Shown piece after piece: positions 23,694-35,841 of a DNA stretch of 64,000 bases. Position 1 is the first letter of the stretch. Each line of letters begins with the position of its first letter. The translations under genes and the position numbers were made by a program. The notes under the pieces are model-generated. The model had not been told where the DNA came from, searched no databases, and worked only from the letters and a program-made list of their open reading frames with translations. Source of the stretch: Punica granatum (Eukaryota; Streptophyta; Magnoliopsida; Myrtales; Lythraceae); NCBI RefSeq assembly GCF_007655135.1, contig NC_045127.1:23230199-23294198 (forward strand), written 5' to 3'.

Positions 23694-24668
23694 AGCTGTA
23701 CGGACCCGAATGTGGACTCTCGTCGGGGCCCGCATTGCGCGCTTTTGGATCGCGCGGCTTGGGAGTGTCCACCTTCCCGTGGGGACGAGTGACGGACATG
23801 CGTGAGAGAAGGAGTCGCCACTTATCATTTTACAACCCGAAGGTCGAGGGCGGATAAGTTACCCTGGGTCTAGGGGTATGGAACACCTAGTTGTTGTTAA
23901 GGCATTGATCTGTGCGGAACCGAAAAATCCGTGCTCGGGGGTTCATGTTGCGGGCCTATATCCCGCACGCCCTTTCGGTACTCTGGTTTGCTAGGCTTGC
24001 ATGTTTTATAATTTACCGCATGAATTAAGCTGCACTCGGCTCGCACGTTTTGACACCGGAGATTCGGTGAACCAAACGATGTCGGTTGAGAAGCCGAGAG
24101 AGAAGTAAGCCCGTATGTCGGGGAGTTGGTTCACAATCTTACGTTACAGTTCATCGAACCATGGAGGTTGAATCCCTGCGTGAACCAGAACCGCGAGTTC
24201 TTGGATTTACTTGTATCTAGGCAAGCATTAGACCGATTCGATTAATTCGACTCTCGGACCGTTCGTTCACCGACTGGAATTCTTACAGAACTAACAGATT
24301 ATTAATAACAGACAAAGTGTTTGTTATTGTCGTGTTTACGTGAACTAACAGATTATTAACCCAGGGCTGTTTTTGCAAGCAAATGCCATATGCTAAACAA
24401 TCAAACATGTGCCAATATTTTAGTATCGGGTTTGGTTTGAAACTTGAAAATGAGAGTCAAATCTCATGTGTGTGGATTGCTTTTACAGTTGTTCTATATT
24501 GTGACACTGAATTTTCACTGAATTAGCCAAACTCGTGTTTTGACTCTAGATTTGGAATCTAGAATTCCTCCTAACCATTATCTGGTGTTTGGTTAGGTCG
24601 AGTAAAAGGTTAATCAGCACTTTACATGTTTTCTGACATAGATAACCGTTCTAGTTACCCGAGTCTAT

Positions 24669-24780
24669 GTTAGGATGACAGAAACTCGTCAGTTAGATAA
24701 GAAAAGGCTATGCAGATGAACCTGCACCTGAACAGGTAGCCCGTTCTTATCCCGTACTGTAGTGTTTCTGTCATGCTAAC
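24669..24780 (-). ncRNA. Branched stem-loop in LTR RNA (A 5' LTR copy)
   Basis: Same helices as at 8689-8800: outer arms 24669-24685 and 24764-24780, inner GATAAGAA/TTCTTATC and GGCTA/TAGCC. The few substitutions relative to the 3' LTR copy (CCGTTAG to CAGTTAG; CCATTC to CCGTTC) fall in loops or at helix ends. Confidence 0.6.
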
Positions 24781-26214
24781 CCTAAGGGTGTCGCTGAATT
24801 GTGGAAAGACGATTTTGCCCTTTATTTAAAAATTGTTTTTAGAAAAGGGGAAACATCGCAGTGCGGGCCACCTCGGCCTGTAGCCGGTGTCGACCAATTC
24901 CCTGGGTCGTCCAGGGTTGTGCAAGAACCCCGAAAAAGCCAAAGAACCGGTCGATTTGCCCGGAAGTGACCTAGAAAGATCTTCTGTATCCTGACCTGAG
25001 CTACCTGGAATCAGGTAAACATTCAAGTTGAGACACAGAAGCTCTCTTCAGACGTTTATGCTACATCGGACCGCGCGTTTCGGGTTTTGAAATTGGTAAG
25101 TCTGAAGAGGGCCCCAACGTCATTTGATAACTCATAGACGCGAGTTATCATTTAATGACCAATTCGTGCAAAATTGTTTAGATTGAATGAATTAGCCGTG
25201 TGAACGTCCCGATTAACCCATTCGTAGAATTGATGCTTAAGGTTATTGCCGAATACATTAATTAAGAAAACGATTCGTGATTCGACGACCAAAACGAATC
25301 CATAATGATCAAGGATAATTCGGTTGAATAACCGACAATATCCTTATAACCGAATGGATCCGAATGAGTCCTCGATACATGAATCCATGCACGTTTATTT
25401 TAAAAGGAGTCTTTAAACGATACTTTAACATAGGAATCGTAAAGACATTGAAATTAAAAATTCACACAATCCGATAAACGAATTAAACTCGGATAAGGAA
25501 ATCATTCTTGATCCAAGAAAGGCCAAGAAGCCCTCGGCTTCATCTTATCAAAGGTGGCCGAAAGTTCTCATGGCTCAATTCGAGTCACAAATGATTTCCT
25601 AGCCACGGTTTAATTATTTTTCGCATGCTCAAGCATCAACCATGATGGATAACACTTCCTTTTAACAAAAAGCCGGTGTTATCATGATTTGATTAACTCA
25701 TTTAAACATGCAAACATTCACAAACATGTTACTTAGGGAATAGATAAAATAACACCGGCTTTATGCATGCAAGAACAATAAAATAAGCTCGGAAACTAAC
25801 TTGGATCGGCTAAGGAGACCGATCTTAACCCGAAAAGAGCAATTTAAGTCTCAACCCTCTCATTTAGAGACTTGGCCTAGAGTTAGTTTGCCATTCCCGG
25901 GTCGGGATAGTCTTCCTTACGACGATCCAAACCTTTTTCCGACATGCTAGCAAGTGATAAGGTAGTGCACATGCATAATATAACATAAAATTGCATAAAA
26001 TTAAATCTTGCAAGTTAAACATGAATGAAACACCATAATACTCCATAGCCATGCAAAAATATGAAAAGCCCTAACTCCTCTAGGTCGAGAATGTTTTACC
26101 TAGCCTCGGGATACGAGGAAAGAGTCGGGGAAGTGTTTGAGAGTCGAATGACTCGGTGGAACCCTTGAAAAAAAGTATTCAGATGCAAGGGTGGACGTGC
26201 ATGAGCACGGTCAA

Positions 26215-26832
26215 GCGCGATGACGGGCATCGGGCACGATGACGGGTGTTGGCAGGCACGGTGACAGGCGCTGGTGATGCTGGTGACGGACGCTGGTGGC
26301 GCTGGTGATGGGCGCTGGTGGCGCTGGTGACGGGCGCTGGTGGCGCTGGTGACGAGCGCTGGTGGCGCTGGTGACGGGCGCTGGTGATGGGCACTGGTAG
26401 CGCTGGTGACGGGCGCTGGTGGCGCTGGTGACGGGCGCTGAAGACAGGCGCGCGCGTATGGTGACAGGCGCTGGTGTGCTCGGTGACGAGCGCTGGTTGC
26501 GCTGGTGACAGGCACTGGTGATGGGTGCTGGTAGCGCTGGTGACGGGTGACGAGTGCTAGTGACGAGCGTTAGTGAGGGGCACGGACGTGCTCGATGACG
26601 GACGCTGGCGTGCTCGGTGACGCTAGTGACGAGCGCCGGTGACGGACACGAGCGTGCTCGATGACGGACGCTGGTGTGCTCGGTGACGCTGGTGACGAGC
26701 GCTGGTGACAGACACAGGCGTGCTCGATGACGGACGCTGGTGTGCTCGGTGACGCTGGTGACGAGCGCTGGTGACGGACACGAGCGTGCTCGATGACGGA
26801 CGCTGGTGTGCTCGGTGACGCTGGTGACGGGT
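26215..26832. repeat. GC-rich minisatellite in A 5' LTR
   Basis: Mixture of short GGCGCTGGTGAC units and a longer unit of about 60 bp (GTGCTCGATGACGGACGCTG then GTGTGCTCGGTGACGCTGGT) repeated about four times at 26585-26830. Expanded compared with the 3' LTR. Confidence 0.88.
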
Positions 26833-28734
26833 TACTGTTCACCCGAGAGTTCGAATTTCACCCGAAATGACTAAAACGACCCAAAACGATGAGCAAATGA
26901 CTTCAAACTGAAAAACTGAGTTTAGAATTGGAATCCTTGGGTCCAAAACATGTGGTCCATGAAGTTTGAGGAATTTTGGACATAAGTCGGAATAGTGCCC
27001 GCTATGGATTCCGACCTAAACTCTAAGGATCTTTGGCTTGGGTTTTGGTTTTCATGGAGTGATTTGCTTGCTGCTGGTTCCTAACAAGTTGTGAGTATTT
27101 TCTAGAGGGAGAAACTAGAAAGATCATGTGTGCCTCATGAGTGATTAACTTAACGACAAATATGCAATATATATGTGAAGCTAATGAGCAATTAAGCAAA
27201 ACAAAGCACCATTAAGGGAGATGAGGATGAATGTCATCCATGCATCTTGATGAGGAAGAGCCAAGAAGCATTAATGGAGATGGAGTTAATGGCTTGAGTG
27301 TTGTCTTCAACTTCCCAAGATATTTTGGGCTAGGTGAGGGCAAGAGAGGAAGAGGAAGAGGCCGAAAATTTTGGGGCAAGGGGCGGTTGCCCTTGGGCAG
27401 CCCGTGGGTCCCATGGCCCATGAGGAGAAATCGGGAGAAAGCTTGGGTCTCGATTGGTCGCGCATTCGAAGTTCATGGTTCGAATTGAACGTCGAATTGT
27501 CAATATGCGCGAGAAAACGGTTTTAACGAGCCTAAGATTGGCATTTTCCATGGGGAAATATCCCGGAAGCATACGAGGCTCGGAAGCCGTTTTTGCTCAT
27601 TGCAGGTGACCAGAGCGAAGTTGTCCGCTTCTAACAGCATATCTTGTGTCTGTGTCTCACGTTGGTCATTTTGACATAAATTGTCAGACAACGTGAACAA
27701 TTATCCCTTAAGTCGGTAATGCAAACGTGGAGCCGGAGCCGAAACTGGATTTCTCAGAATGCTTTCTGAGTTGCTTGGGCGCTCCGGAGATTACTGTAAT
27801 CTCTGTTTGTTGAGATCAGACCTCTAAGGACTTGAAAAGTGTATCTGAGACCTCTAAAGCACTGCTCGGGAGGTCTAGATGAGTCGTGTGATTTATTCCG
27901 ACAATTCCACGTTGAGCCCTGAGAAGGCTAGCATGGTGTAGGATAGACACCCGACGTCCAGTTTCCGTAAAAAGGACCTCCGGATATGCATTTCTATTGA
28001 AAATGGCCATTTCCGTTCTTCGGAGGTTACTCGGGAAACTGAAAAGGTTTTTGCTGTCTGTTCTGCCCAATTGTGAATGTTTGCTAGAGTTTTCTGGGCA
28101 ATGTGGTATGAACTTCGTCCGCCGTAATTCCATCAGACCAGTCTCTGGCTATGCTCTTCCGCAAAGGGGTATGCTTGTTTTGCCGCTCGGAAGTCATTTG
28201 AAGTGTCTATGTGACTTCCCAGAGACAATCTGAAGCATTGTTCATGCTCTGTGTGCTGGTGGGGCATGGCCGCGTCTGATATTTGGAATTAACTTTTCTC
28301 CAGGAAACCGGCATTTTTGGACTTCCACTGAAAAGTTGTATGTATACAGAAAGTTGTTATGTATAGAGCAGATGATTTGCAAAATGCCTTTGGGGACATT
28401 TTTCATCTGTTTGGCATTGAAGTGGATTTTTGGAGTCCAATATTGGCTATCTTTCGACGATCAAGCGAGCTATCGGAAAATAGTACCGTCCGTGTGATAT
28501 ACTGAAAATGCCGGTTTTGGACATTGTTGAGCTCTCCAGTCACTTTGTTGCTGCTTGCTGACCCCTGGGGTCCTTCTGTCAGGTGTATGTGTCATTTGCC
28601 CGATTTCGCCGACTTGAGGGTGAATAGTGATTTTCTGCTCTGTTAAGTCGTTTCTTTGTATTCTGCTCAAGTCATGTTTTGGATCATTGCTGATAATATA
28701 ATTTGGAATGGTGAGCCAAAATGGGGTGCTGACA

Positions 28735-28739
28735 GTACT
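28735..28739. repeat. Target-site duplication of element A (right copy, GTACT)
   Basis: Matches 7412-7416. Directly adjoins the A LTR end GCTGACA and the resumed B pol sequence TCCATCAGTTGG. Confidence 0.93.
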
Positions 28740-30138
28740 CCATCAGTTGGCAACGCCATTTGGCTAAGTTCCTCATGAAGGATGGACTGTCGAGTAGATA
28801 CTTCAGGGGATCCGTCTTGGACAACAAACAAACAGTATGGTAGATAGTGTATTGTCGGAGCCTTTGCATGACCCACACGAGTGCGCAACACATTTTCTAT
28901 ATCTCAGGGTAGTTAGACTCCCCTTCAGTGAACTTCTTGCTCAAATAATAAATTGTTCGCTCTGCATGCGTGGAATCTTCCTTCTGCCCTAACATGCATC
29001 CAATGGATTATTGGCGCACTGTTAGGTACAGAACGAGAGGACGATCCGGTGCAGGTGGAACCAACACCGGCGGCTGAACTAAATATGCCTTGATTGTATC
29101 GAAGGCTTTCTGACACTCGTCATCCCATTTTACCACTGCATTTTTGCGAAGCAGGCGGAAGACCGGTTGACATTTGTCTGTCAGATTTGCAATGAAATAC
29201 GCGATGTAATTCAGCCGTCCTAAGAAGCTCCTTACTTCGCGCACTGTCGATGGAGGGGGCAGTTCCATGATCGCCTTGACCTTGTCGGGGTCGACCTCAA
29301 TGCCCTTTTCACTGACTACAAACCCTAACAATTTCCCTGACTTGACGCCAAAAGTGCATTTCGCTAGGTTGAGTCGGAGCTTGTACTTCCTGAGACGATC
29401 GAATAGCCACTTAAGGTTGACCAGATGATCTTCACCTTCTTTGGACTTCGCAATAATGTCGTCGACGTAGACCTCTATCTCTTTATGCATCATGTCATGA
29501 AAGAGTGTGACCATTGCCCTCTGATAGGGTGCCCCGTCATTTTTTAGACCGAAAGGCATGACCTTATAGTAAAAGGTACCCCACATCGTGATGAACGTCG
29601 TTTTGATCTTATCCTCCTCGACCATCTAAATCTAATTGTATCTAGAGAAGTCGCCCATGAAGGAGAATTGTGTGTGACGTGCTGTATTGTCCACCAAGAC
29701 GTCGATGTGGGGCAGCGGGAAGTTATCCTTAGGAAGTTATCAGCTCGTTGACGCCGTAAGTGTTGGCGTTTGGGCAGAAATCTTTCAGTGTCGAGAGGGA
29801 GGAAATGCTTTACGATTGAAGGGTCTAAGCCTGGCATGTCGGCGTAAGACCAAGCAAAGACCTCTTGATACTCTATCAAGAAATCGATCATCCGAGATCT
29901 TTGTGCAGGTTCAAGACCCGTCTCGATCCTGAGGGTGCATGGTTCTTCTACAGTGCCTATGTTGATCTATTCGGTTGGCTCGATTGAGGTGAATTGGTGG
30001 TTTTCGAGACGATGCAAACTCTCGGGCACGCGACTGTTCTCGTCAAGCCCTTCCCCGAAGTATATGGGAAGGGACTTTCCGAGGCATGTTTCGGATGAAT
30101 TTGAATCATTGCAACCATGATTTGGATTCGATTGGAGC
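28740..30138 (-). pseudogene. pol: Element B pol, 5' half: RT and first RNase H (deleted, stops)
   Basis: Continues the pol gene of 5537-7411 on the far side of element A. The RT active site is YVDD. The segment between about LRRQRAD and the PLPHID region is missing: about 160 nt are lost at 29735-29745 relative to A 16935-17090, including the VCIDYRDLNR block. Further stops occur near 29000 and 29625. The first RNase H (MCCALVWVMQRLRQYTIYH...) reaches the A insertion point. The first exonic base is 30138, and the ATG used by A and D is ATT here. Older than A and D. Confidence 0.85.
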
Positions 30139-30331
30139 CTGGAAATGAAAGTGAATTGTTTTAGAAATTAAAGGTGATAGAAGTAAGTGCGAGAGTGAGA
30201 GAATTTAGACACAGAAATTCAAAAAGTATGCAGGGATTTTATTAACAAGCCATAACAAAAACCCCTCTTTTGTTATGTGGCTTATGGCGTTGCCGACATA
30301 CAGGTAGCATTATACATAAAGACCATCTTAC
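30139..30331 (-). other. Predicted intron between protease and RT (element B)
   Basis: Donor GTAAGA at 30331 downward overlapping the protease stop; acceptor TTTCATTTCCAG ending at 30139. 193 nt. The pol ATG is lost in B but the splice frame is kept, which favours the splicing model over internal initiation. Confidence 0.6.
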
Positions 30332-33300
30332 ACATCGACAACCATGGCCGAGTAGAGCGAAACTAAAGTCCAATTGGTAAGCTCCTCATTCTCTCGTACA
30401 GGGCGGATATGAACCCTGGAAGATGTCTCCTCAGTGACGGCATATATGGCTGGCAAAGCCAAGAACTCTTCAGCAGTATCCGAAGATGAATCATCTAATT
30501 CAGTGGATGGGCTATCAGAGGTGCCTCCCATGACCTGCGGTGGTGCAGGGTAAAACTGCGAAAGCGGTGGAACCGGAATGCCCTTGGAGAGCTCCCGTAG
30601 TGTGCCGCAAGACGGTGGAGATGCTTTCCACGACGAGCTTGCACGATCTCATGATAAGAGGGGTGAAAACCGAGTCCCCTTCTATTACGATATTCCTCCA
30701 TTTCGATTGGTCAGAGAATTCCCTGAGCGCATGCCCCAAGTCCAGTTCCGGGGACGTAGTCGTTCTTCAACAGAACTTTCTCAATCATGCGATCGGCTCG
30801 GGATAGACCGACTTCTCCATAATCTCGAATTACGGAAATGATGTCGAAAGAGTGAAAGGGAAGATTCTGATCTTCTCCAATGCTAATGTAGGGGACAGCT
30901 GTTTCCTTGTAGATTGCATAATGTTCTTCGCCGTTGAGAGTGATGAGTTTGCCTTCAACGAAGAATTTCAGCTTCTAATGCAGTGATGAAGGAACAGCGC
31001 CGGCGGCGTGAATCCATGGCCTCCCAAGCAGCAGACTGAAAGCATTGGGAATCTCGAGGATCTGGAAGGTAACGGAGAATGAGCAAGGACCCACATTGAT
31101 CAGGAGATCAATTTCTCCATTCAATTCTCTCCTGAAGCCATCAAAGGCTTGAACAGTGGTCTTGCTTACACGAATGCGGCTCATATCCACGTTCATCTGT
31201 TTCAGCGTGGAGACTAGGCAAACGTTAAGAGAAGAGCCGTTGTCGATCATGACTCGACCGACGACGTGATTGTTGTACTTGCAAACTATGTGCAATGCTG
31301 GCAAGTGTCCCTGACCTTCAGACGGAAGTTCATCCTCGGCAAAGGAGATCTGATTCGAGAAGATGGAATTGACAGTCTCTTCGATCCTATCAGGTGTAGT
31401 CTCCTTCAGAACTTGTGCGGCAGTGAGGACTTTCAATAGAGTGTCACGATGCGGCTCGGAGCTCAAAAGCAAGGCAAGCAGTGAAAAGTGGGCTGGTGAC
31501 TTGCCCATCTGCTCAACAACCTTGTACTCGCTCGCTTTGATCACCTTCATGAAGGCTTCGGCTTCCTGCTCGGTGACCTTCTTCGTAAGGAGTGGTGCGG
31601 CTTCTGGAATGGCTGAGAATGAAGTAGCAGGAGCCTTCCCTTTGTCCGCAAGCTCTGGGCCTTGATAAACGTGACCTGAGCGCGTGATACCCATCGCGCT
31701 CGTTTCCCGCTCCGTATTGGCGACCTCACCCCCGTAATTCCAGGGAACTTGGTGGTCCTAATATGGTTCCTTTGCAGGAACCTCGATGACGAATGAGGCG
31801 GAAGTAGCTGCCACTTTTGCTGGAGTACAGTGGATGATGAACGGAACCGGAGTCACCTGGACGTCTTCTTCTTCTCCGATGGCAGCTATGCTGATCATGT
31901 TGATGGAAGGTCCTAGACCTGATCCATGGTCAGAGAGAGGGTTCACGCGCACATTCGGCTGTTTCACCTCATTGAAGGAAATATGTCTTGTGTCAATCAT
32001 CTCCTAGATTCTGTCCCGAAGGCTTCAGCAATTGTCCAGGGTGTGACCAGGAGCACCCTGATGAAATTCACAGCGCAAGTTTTGATTCTGCACTGTGGGG
32101 TCGAAGTTAGGACCGGGTGCCTCTGTTTTGATCTTATTGCCTATGAGAAGCTGCCTGAATATGTAGGAGGGAAGAGCTGGTAGAGTGGTGTACTGCTTGC
32201 GCAGACGCGATTGAGTAGCATTGCCCTGTTGAGTTCTCGGGCTGGAGCACGTTGAGCCGGTTGAAGAGATCTCGAAGTCGGGGGTCTACCTTGTTGAGCC
32301 TGAGCAGGAACGTACTGTTGCGGCGGTGGTGACTGAATAACAGTGGGGATAGCCGGGGAGTATGCCTACTGCGCTGGATAGAGCTGCGTCTAATGCACAG
32401 GGTGTGCATATGCCTGAGAAGTCTGCGGTGCAGGGGTGTAGTGCACTGAAATTGGCTGCGAAGTCTGGCACCCAGAATTAATGGTGCCAATGGTCGTATC
32501 CTTGCCTCTCTTGGAGGTTCCACCAATATGCTTCTTCGATGTCTCTCCGTCCTTCTTCCTTGATGGGCCATCAATCTTCCCCAGCTTAACACCCATGTCA
32601 AGCTTATTTCCTACTTCGATCAGGTCTGAGAATGAGGAAGTATGAACCAAAAGGTGTGAATAGTATGCACCTCTGAGCGTGGAGTGTAACAACTGGACTT
32701 GCTGTCGCTCGGTGATCAGGGGAATATGTTTCGCTGCCTTTCCCCTCCACTCGGCTGCATATGCCTCGAAGGTCTGATCTTCTTTCATCTGCATCAAGCT
32801 GAGATCGAGGAGAGTAGAGGGTGTCTCCGCGCAGAATCGATGCTGATCAAGGAACTTCTGAGAGAGATCTGTCCATGTGGGGATGTCACCGGCCTTCAAG
32901 GTCATAAACCAATCTAAGGCTGATCCCGTAAGACTATCTTGAAAAGTCTGAATAACAAACTCTTCGTAATCCCAGTATGGAAGCATTTTGCTCTGATAGT
33001 GGCGGAGATGATGTCGTAGATCCTTGGTCCCGTCATACCTCTCGAAGTCCAAGATTTTGATCTTAGGGGGCAGTGGCATGCCCGGGAAGAGATTCCAGTT
33101 GTGATCATCGTAATCAAAACTAGAACTCCCTGCTTGGAGGGCTTTGATCGTCACTTCCATCTTCTTTAGTCTTTTGTCCTGCTGTGTCTCCGCTTCGGGG
33201 AGAAAGTTTGTCAGTGGAGCTGCATGGGCTGCCTGAGAAGGCGTGTCGGGTTCAAGGGGAGGAATATTTAGTGGAGGTGGAGCTTGGTAAGAAAGGCCCA

Positions 33301-33946
33301 TGTAGGGTTGTGAAGCTTGGAAAGGAAAAGGCTAAGCAGTATGAGCAAGAGCGGGTGCGCTCATCATCGAAGGAACTGTTGGAGGTAGCACTGTGTAGAT
33401 AGGGTGTTGAGCCGGCATGGCTAATGGCGGCGGTGCATGCAGAGTAGAGTCTGCGGATAGAAAGGCTGCTGGTAGCAATGGAACAAACGTAGGAGCAGGG
33501 GGTGGCGGTAGAGGATCATTGATCGGACAGACTGCCGGCACGTGCGTCATTGCAGAGAAACACACGTCCTCACTTTCCGAAACATAAATCGGTGGGACCA
33601 CCGGGTTCGGATCTACAGTTGCCCTGTGCTCCGGAGGCGGAGTGAAGCTCGAGGAAGCCCAATTCTGATCTCAGAGCATGGTCATGATTTCATTCATATT
33701 CGTGGCCATATTATCTGCAAGCTGATTGACAATTCCCTCGAGCGCCGTGATACGCGCGAAATCGTCGGAGTTGGAAGATGACTGAACTATTGGTAGCAAG
33801 AGATGCACTGAAGCAGCGCCCGAATACCCCAGTGGAATGCCTGTGGGCGTTGGGGGCAGTAAAGCCTGTAACATAGGTGGTTGAGAATGCACCGGAGTTG
33901 GTGGATTATCCTCCTCGAGCCTAGTGTGCTGTATTTCCTCTGCCAT
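30328..33946 (-). pseudogene. gag-pro: Element B gag-protease (many stops)
   Basis: Starts with MAEEIQHT at 33946. Recognisable in order: Pro-rich N-terminus, gag core (ERYDGTKDLRHHLRHY, FQDSLTGSALDWFMTLK, FLDQHRFCAE), the linker, a decayed zinc-knuckle region around 32030-32090, protease with DNGSSLNV and LLGRPWIHAAGA, and a G-patch-like end with GLGFHPSYHE. Stops include TAG at 30975-30977 where D has CAG, plus others near 31740, 32005-32030, 32390 and 33330. Same family as A and D but much older. Confidence 0.85.
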
Positions 33947-34267
33947 TCTAGCTCTCAAGCGAGTCTTGTAACGGTGCGGCGTCGCCAGTTGCGATTATCT
34001 GTATGTATAAATGTATAAGCACAATTGTTGTTTGATTGACTCGAGTGTCAAAATAAATGATGTAAATGAATGAACTGTATGAAATGCATGAGTTTCAAAA
34101 CACTAATGCCATTACATCGACTTCATTCAAGTTCCATAATTTACAAAGATAGTACTTTTCAAAAAGAAAGGAACGTAAACATAAAACCGACATCCTACTA
34201 CGCCCGACAATCGAGTGAGCGTTGCGTAGGTTTGAACGGGGCAAAAAGACGTTGCTGACTAGTGAAC
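33947..34267 (-). other. ORF1-gag spacer of element B
   Basis: About 320 bp, AT-rich and non-coding, aligning with A 21289-21596. An acceptor-like CATACAG precedes the conserved CAACTGGCG sequence. Confidence 0.5.
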
Positions 34268-35764
34268 TCAAGGATGGGGAACTTTGCGTTTTTTGCCCGC
34301 ACTCGGTCCAACGTAGCGCTCAAACGCACTATCTCCCGGTCTTGGTTCGCAATGTGCGAGCATGCGTGAGCTAGTTCCCTCTAGAGCTCTCTGTGCTCTA
34401 CAAGCTCTACGCGAGTGTCAACGAGCTTGCATCGGAGTTGATCTCGTTCTTCCCTGATAGACTGCAGTTCTGTACGCGCTGCGGCCTGGGGTGGAACTCT
34501 CGGCATCGGGAATGGATACTGGGGGAGGTCGTGGAATCGGTGCCGTTCGAGGCTGATGAACAGGTGCTAACCCCTGCGGGTGGAACTGAGCCACATACGC
34601 CATGGTAGCAGAGAAATCTTGCTCCTCGTCAGTGGGATGTTCCGGGAAATAAAGCTGCTGAATAGTCCGTGTACCCCACAAGCGTCGAGCTTCTCGGACT
34701 CATAGAAACATCTTTGGGAGCGAAGCTGAAGTGTCTGCCCACATGAACCGGTGAGGAGTGCGGTCCACGTCGGTGGGAATATCCTGTAAGTCGCCGAGTT
34801 GTCTAATGACTCGGCTTGGGAAAAAAAGAGTGCTCCCCAAATGACTGATTAAAGGAAGTCCTACCACTGATGGACATCCGATAGCCATGGGACCGTCGGG
34901 ATTTCAGCGAGCGACCCACAGAAACTGTGCTGGAGTAAGATCCTCCATGAATTGCCTCCAATTGGTGTAGTTACACTCGAAAGGTTGAAACACATGAAGC
35001 AGACGAGCGATGAGGGAGCGTTCGTCAGTGACGTAAGAAAATGGGTGGGATAAGCCGAATGGTCTGATGTGTGTGAGGAGCCAAATCTGCAGGAAGTGCG
35101 GAGACCCTCTCATTCTGTTGCGCCGAACCTCTCGTACATAGTCAAGAGACCGAACAGTCTCAACCAAGACGGCTTCAACATAACTATGGCCTCCCACTGC
35201 TTGGAGGACGACTTGGGCAAGTGCCCCGTCTATGAGGTCGGATGCGTACAAGAACAAAATAGTCCCGAAGATGAGCAGGATAAATCCGTGGCAGGCGTCA
35301 CGCTGATAAGACTCTCCGGTAGCACGGAGTGCACGGATGTGTATGAAGTCTATAAGCCATTCAGTCCTAATGCCGTGCTCCCATCCATACTGAAGCTCGC
35401 AACAAATTTCTTGATCGCGAAGACATAAAAGAACGGCCAATCTACTTTGTATCGTGGCGTACTGGTTGGGCACCACGATGTCGCGAGTGGGCACGGTCCT
35501 CTGAATGAGTGCCTCGTATTCCTCTACTGTAGGGGCTAGCTCTGTCCCCTGAAAGTTGAATACAGCGTGCTAAGTGTCCCAGAAGCTTATTGCTGATTTG
35601 AGCAAGGTCCAATCGATGGGAGAATCAGTAAGCAGTGGCAAGTCTCCTATGATGAGTCGGAGAAATGCGCGATCAATAGGGCAGAATGTTCTCCAAAGGT
35701 GCATGATGTCCGCTGCTGGTGTGATGATGACATCGAGCCTAAGACAGGGATGTGAGCGATCTAT
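34268..35764 (-). pseudogene. Element B ORF1 (mobile-domain-like), decayed
   Basis: Homologous over its length to D ORF1. The start codon is ATA instead of ATG (35762-35764) and the stop is TGA at 34268-34270. Internal stops occur near 34385, 34490, 34700, 34903 and 35570. Preserved blocks include HSYVEAVL.ETVRSLDYVRE, LPLISHLGSTLFFPSRVIRQ and LYFPEHPTDEE. These blocks persist in an old copy, which suggests that ORF1 was under selection while the family was active. Confidence 0.82.
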
Positions 35765-35841
35765 CCTTACCTAAATGGAGAGAATGTCGGTTCAACGTTT
35801 AAAACCAAACCGATGCAATGTCCTAGGTTGTTTTGAAAACA
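35765..35841 (-). other. Element B leader fragment, cut by element C
   Basis: Aligns with A 23094-23160 (CCTAGGTTGTTTTGAAAA block), then stops matching at about 35841 where the C LTR begins. The remaining leader, PBS and 5' LTR of B are not seen in the window and should lie beyond C. Confidence 0.65.

Larger units (their letters stand above)
7417..28734 (-). mobile_element. Element A: complete 21.3 kb Ogre/Tat-type LTR retrotransposon, minus strand
   Basis: It has two LTRs (7417-12491 and 23697-28734), both with TG...CA ends, a 5-bp target duplication, a PBS for tRNA-Arg and a PPT. The order on the minus strand is 5' LTR, PBS, leader, ORF1, gag-pro, intron, pol (RT, RH, aRH, INT), 3' UTR with hairpin array, PPT, 3' LTR. 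It is inserted in element B's pol gene. The two LTRs differ by a low percentage of substitutions (eye estimate 1-3%) plus three indels, so insertion is fairly recent. All three coding regions carry stops or frameshifts, so this copy cannot be autonomous. Confidence 0.93.
23697..28734 (-). mobile_element. Element A 5' LTR (5038 bp)
   Basis: Starts at TGTACGGACCC (left) and ends at GGTGCTGACA (right) in plus coordinates. Relative to A's 3' LTR it lacks 308 bp at 24288-24305, where an 18-nt copy of a nearby sequence fills the junction. It has a longer GC-rich minisatellite and lacks about 33 bp near 27217. It keeps the branched stem-loop (24669-24780) and the TATA-like box (27166-27173). Confidence 0.92.
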
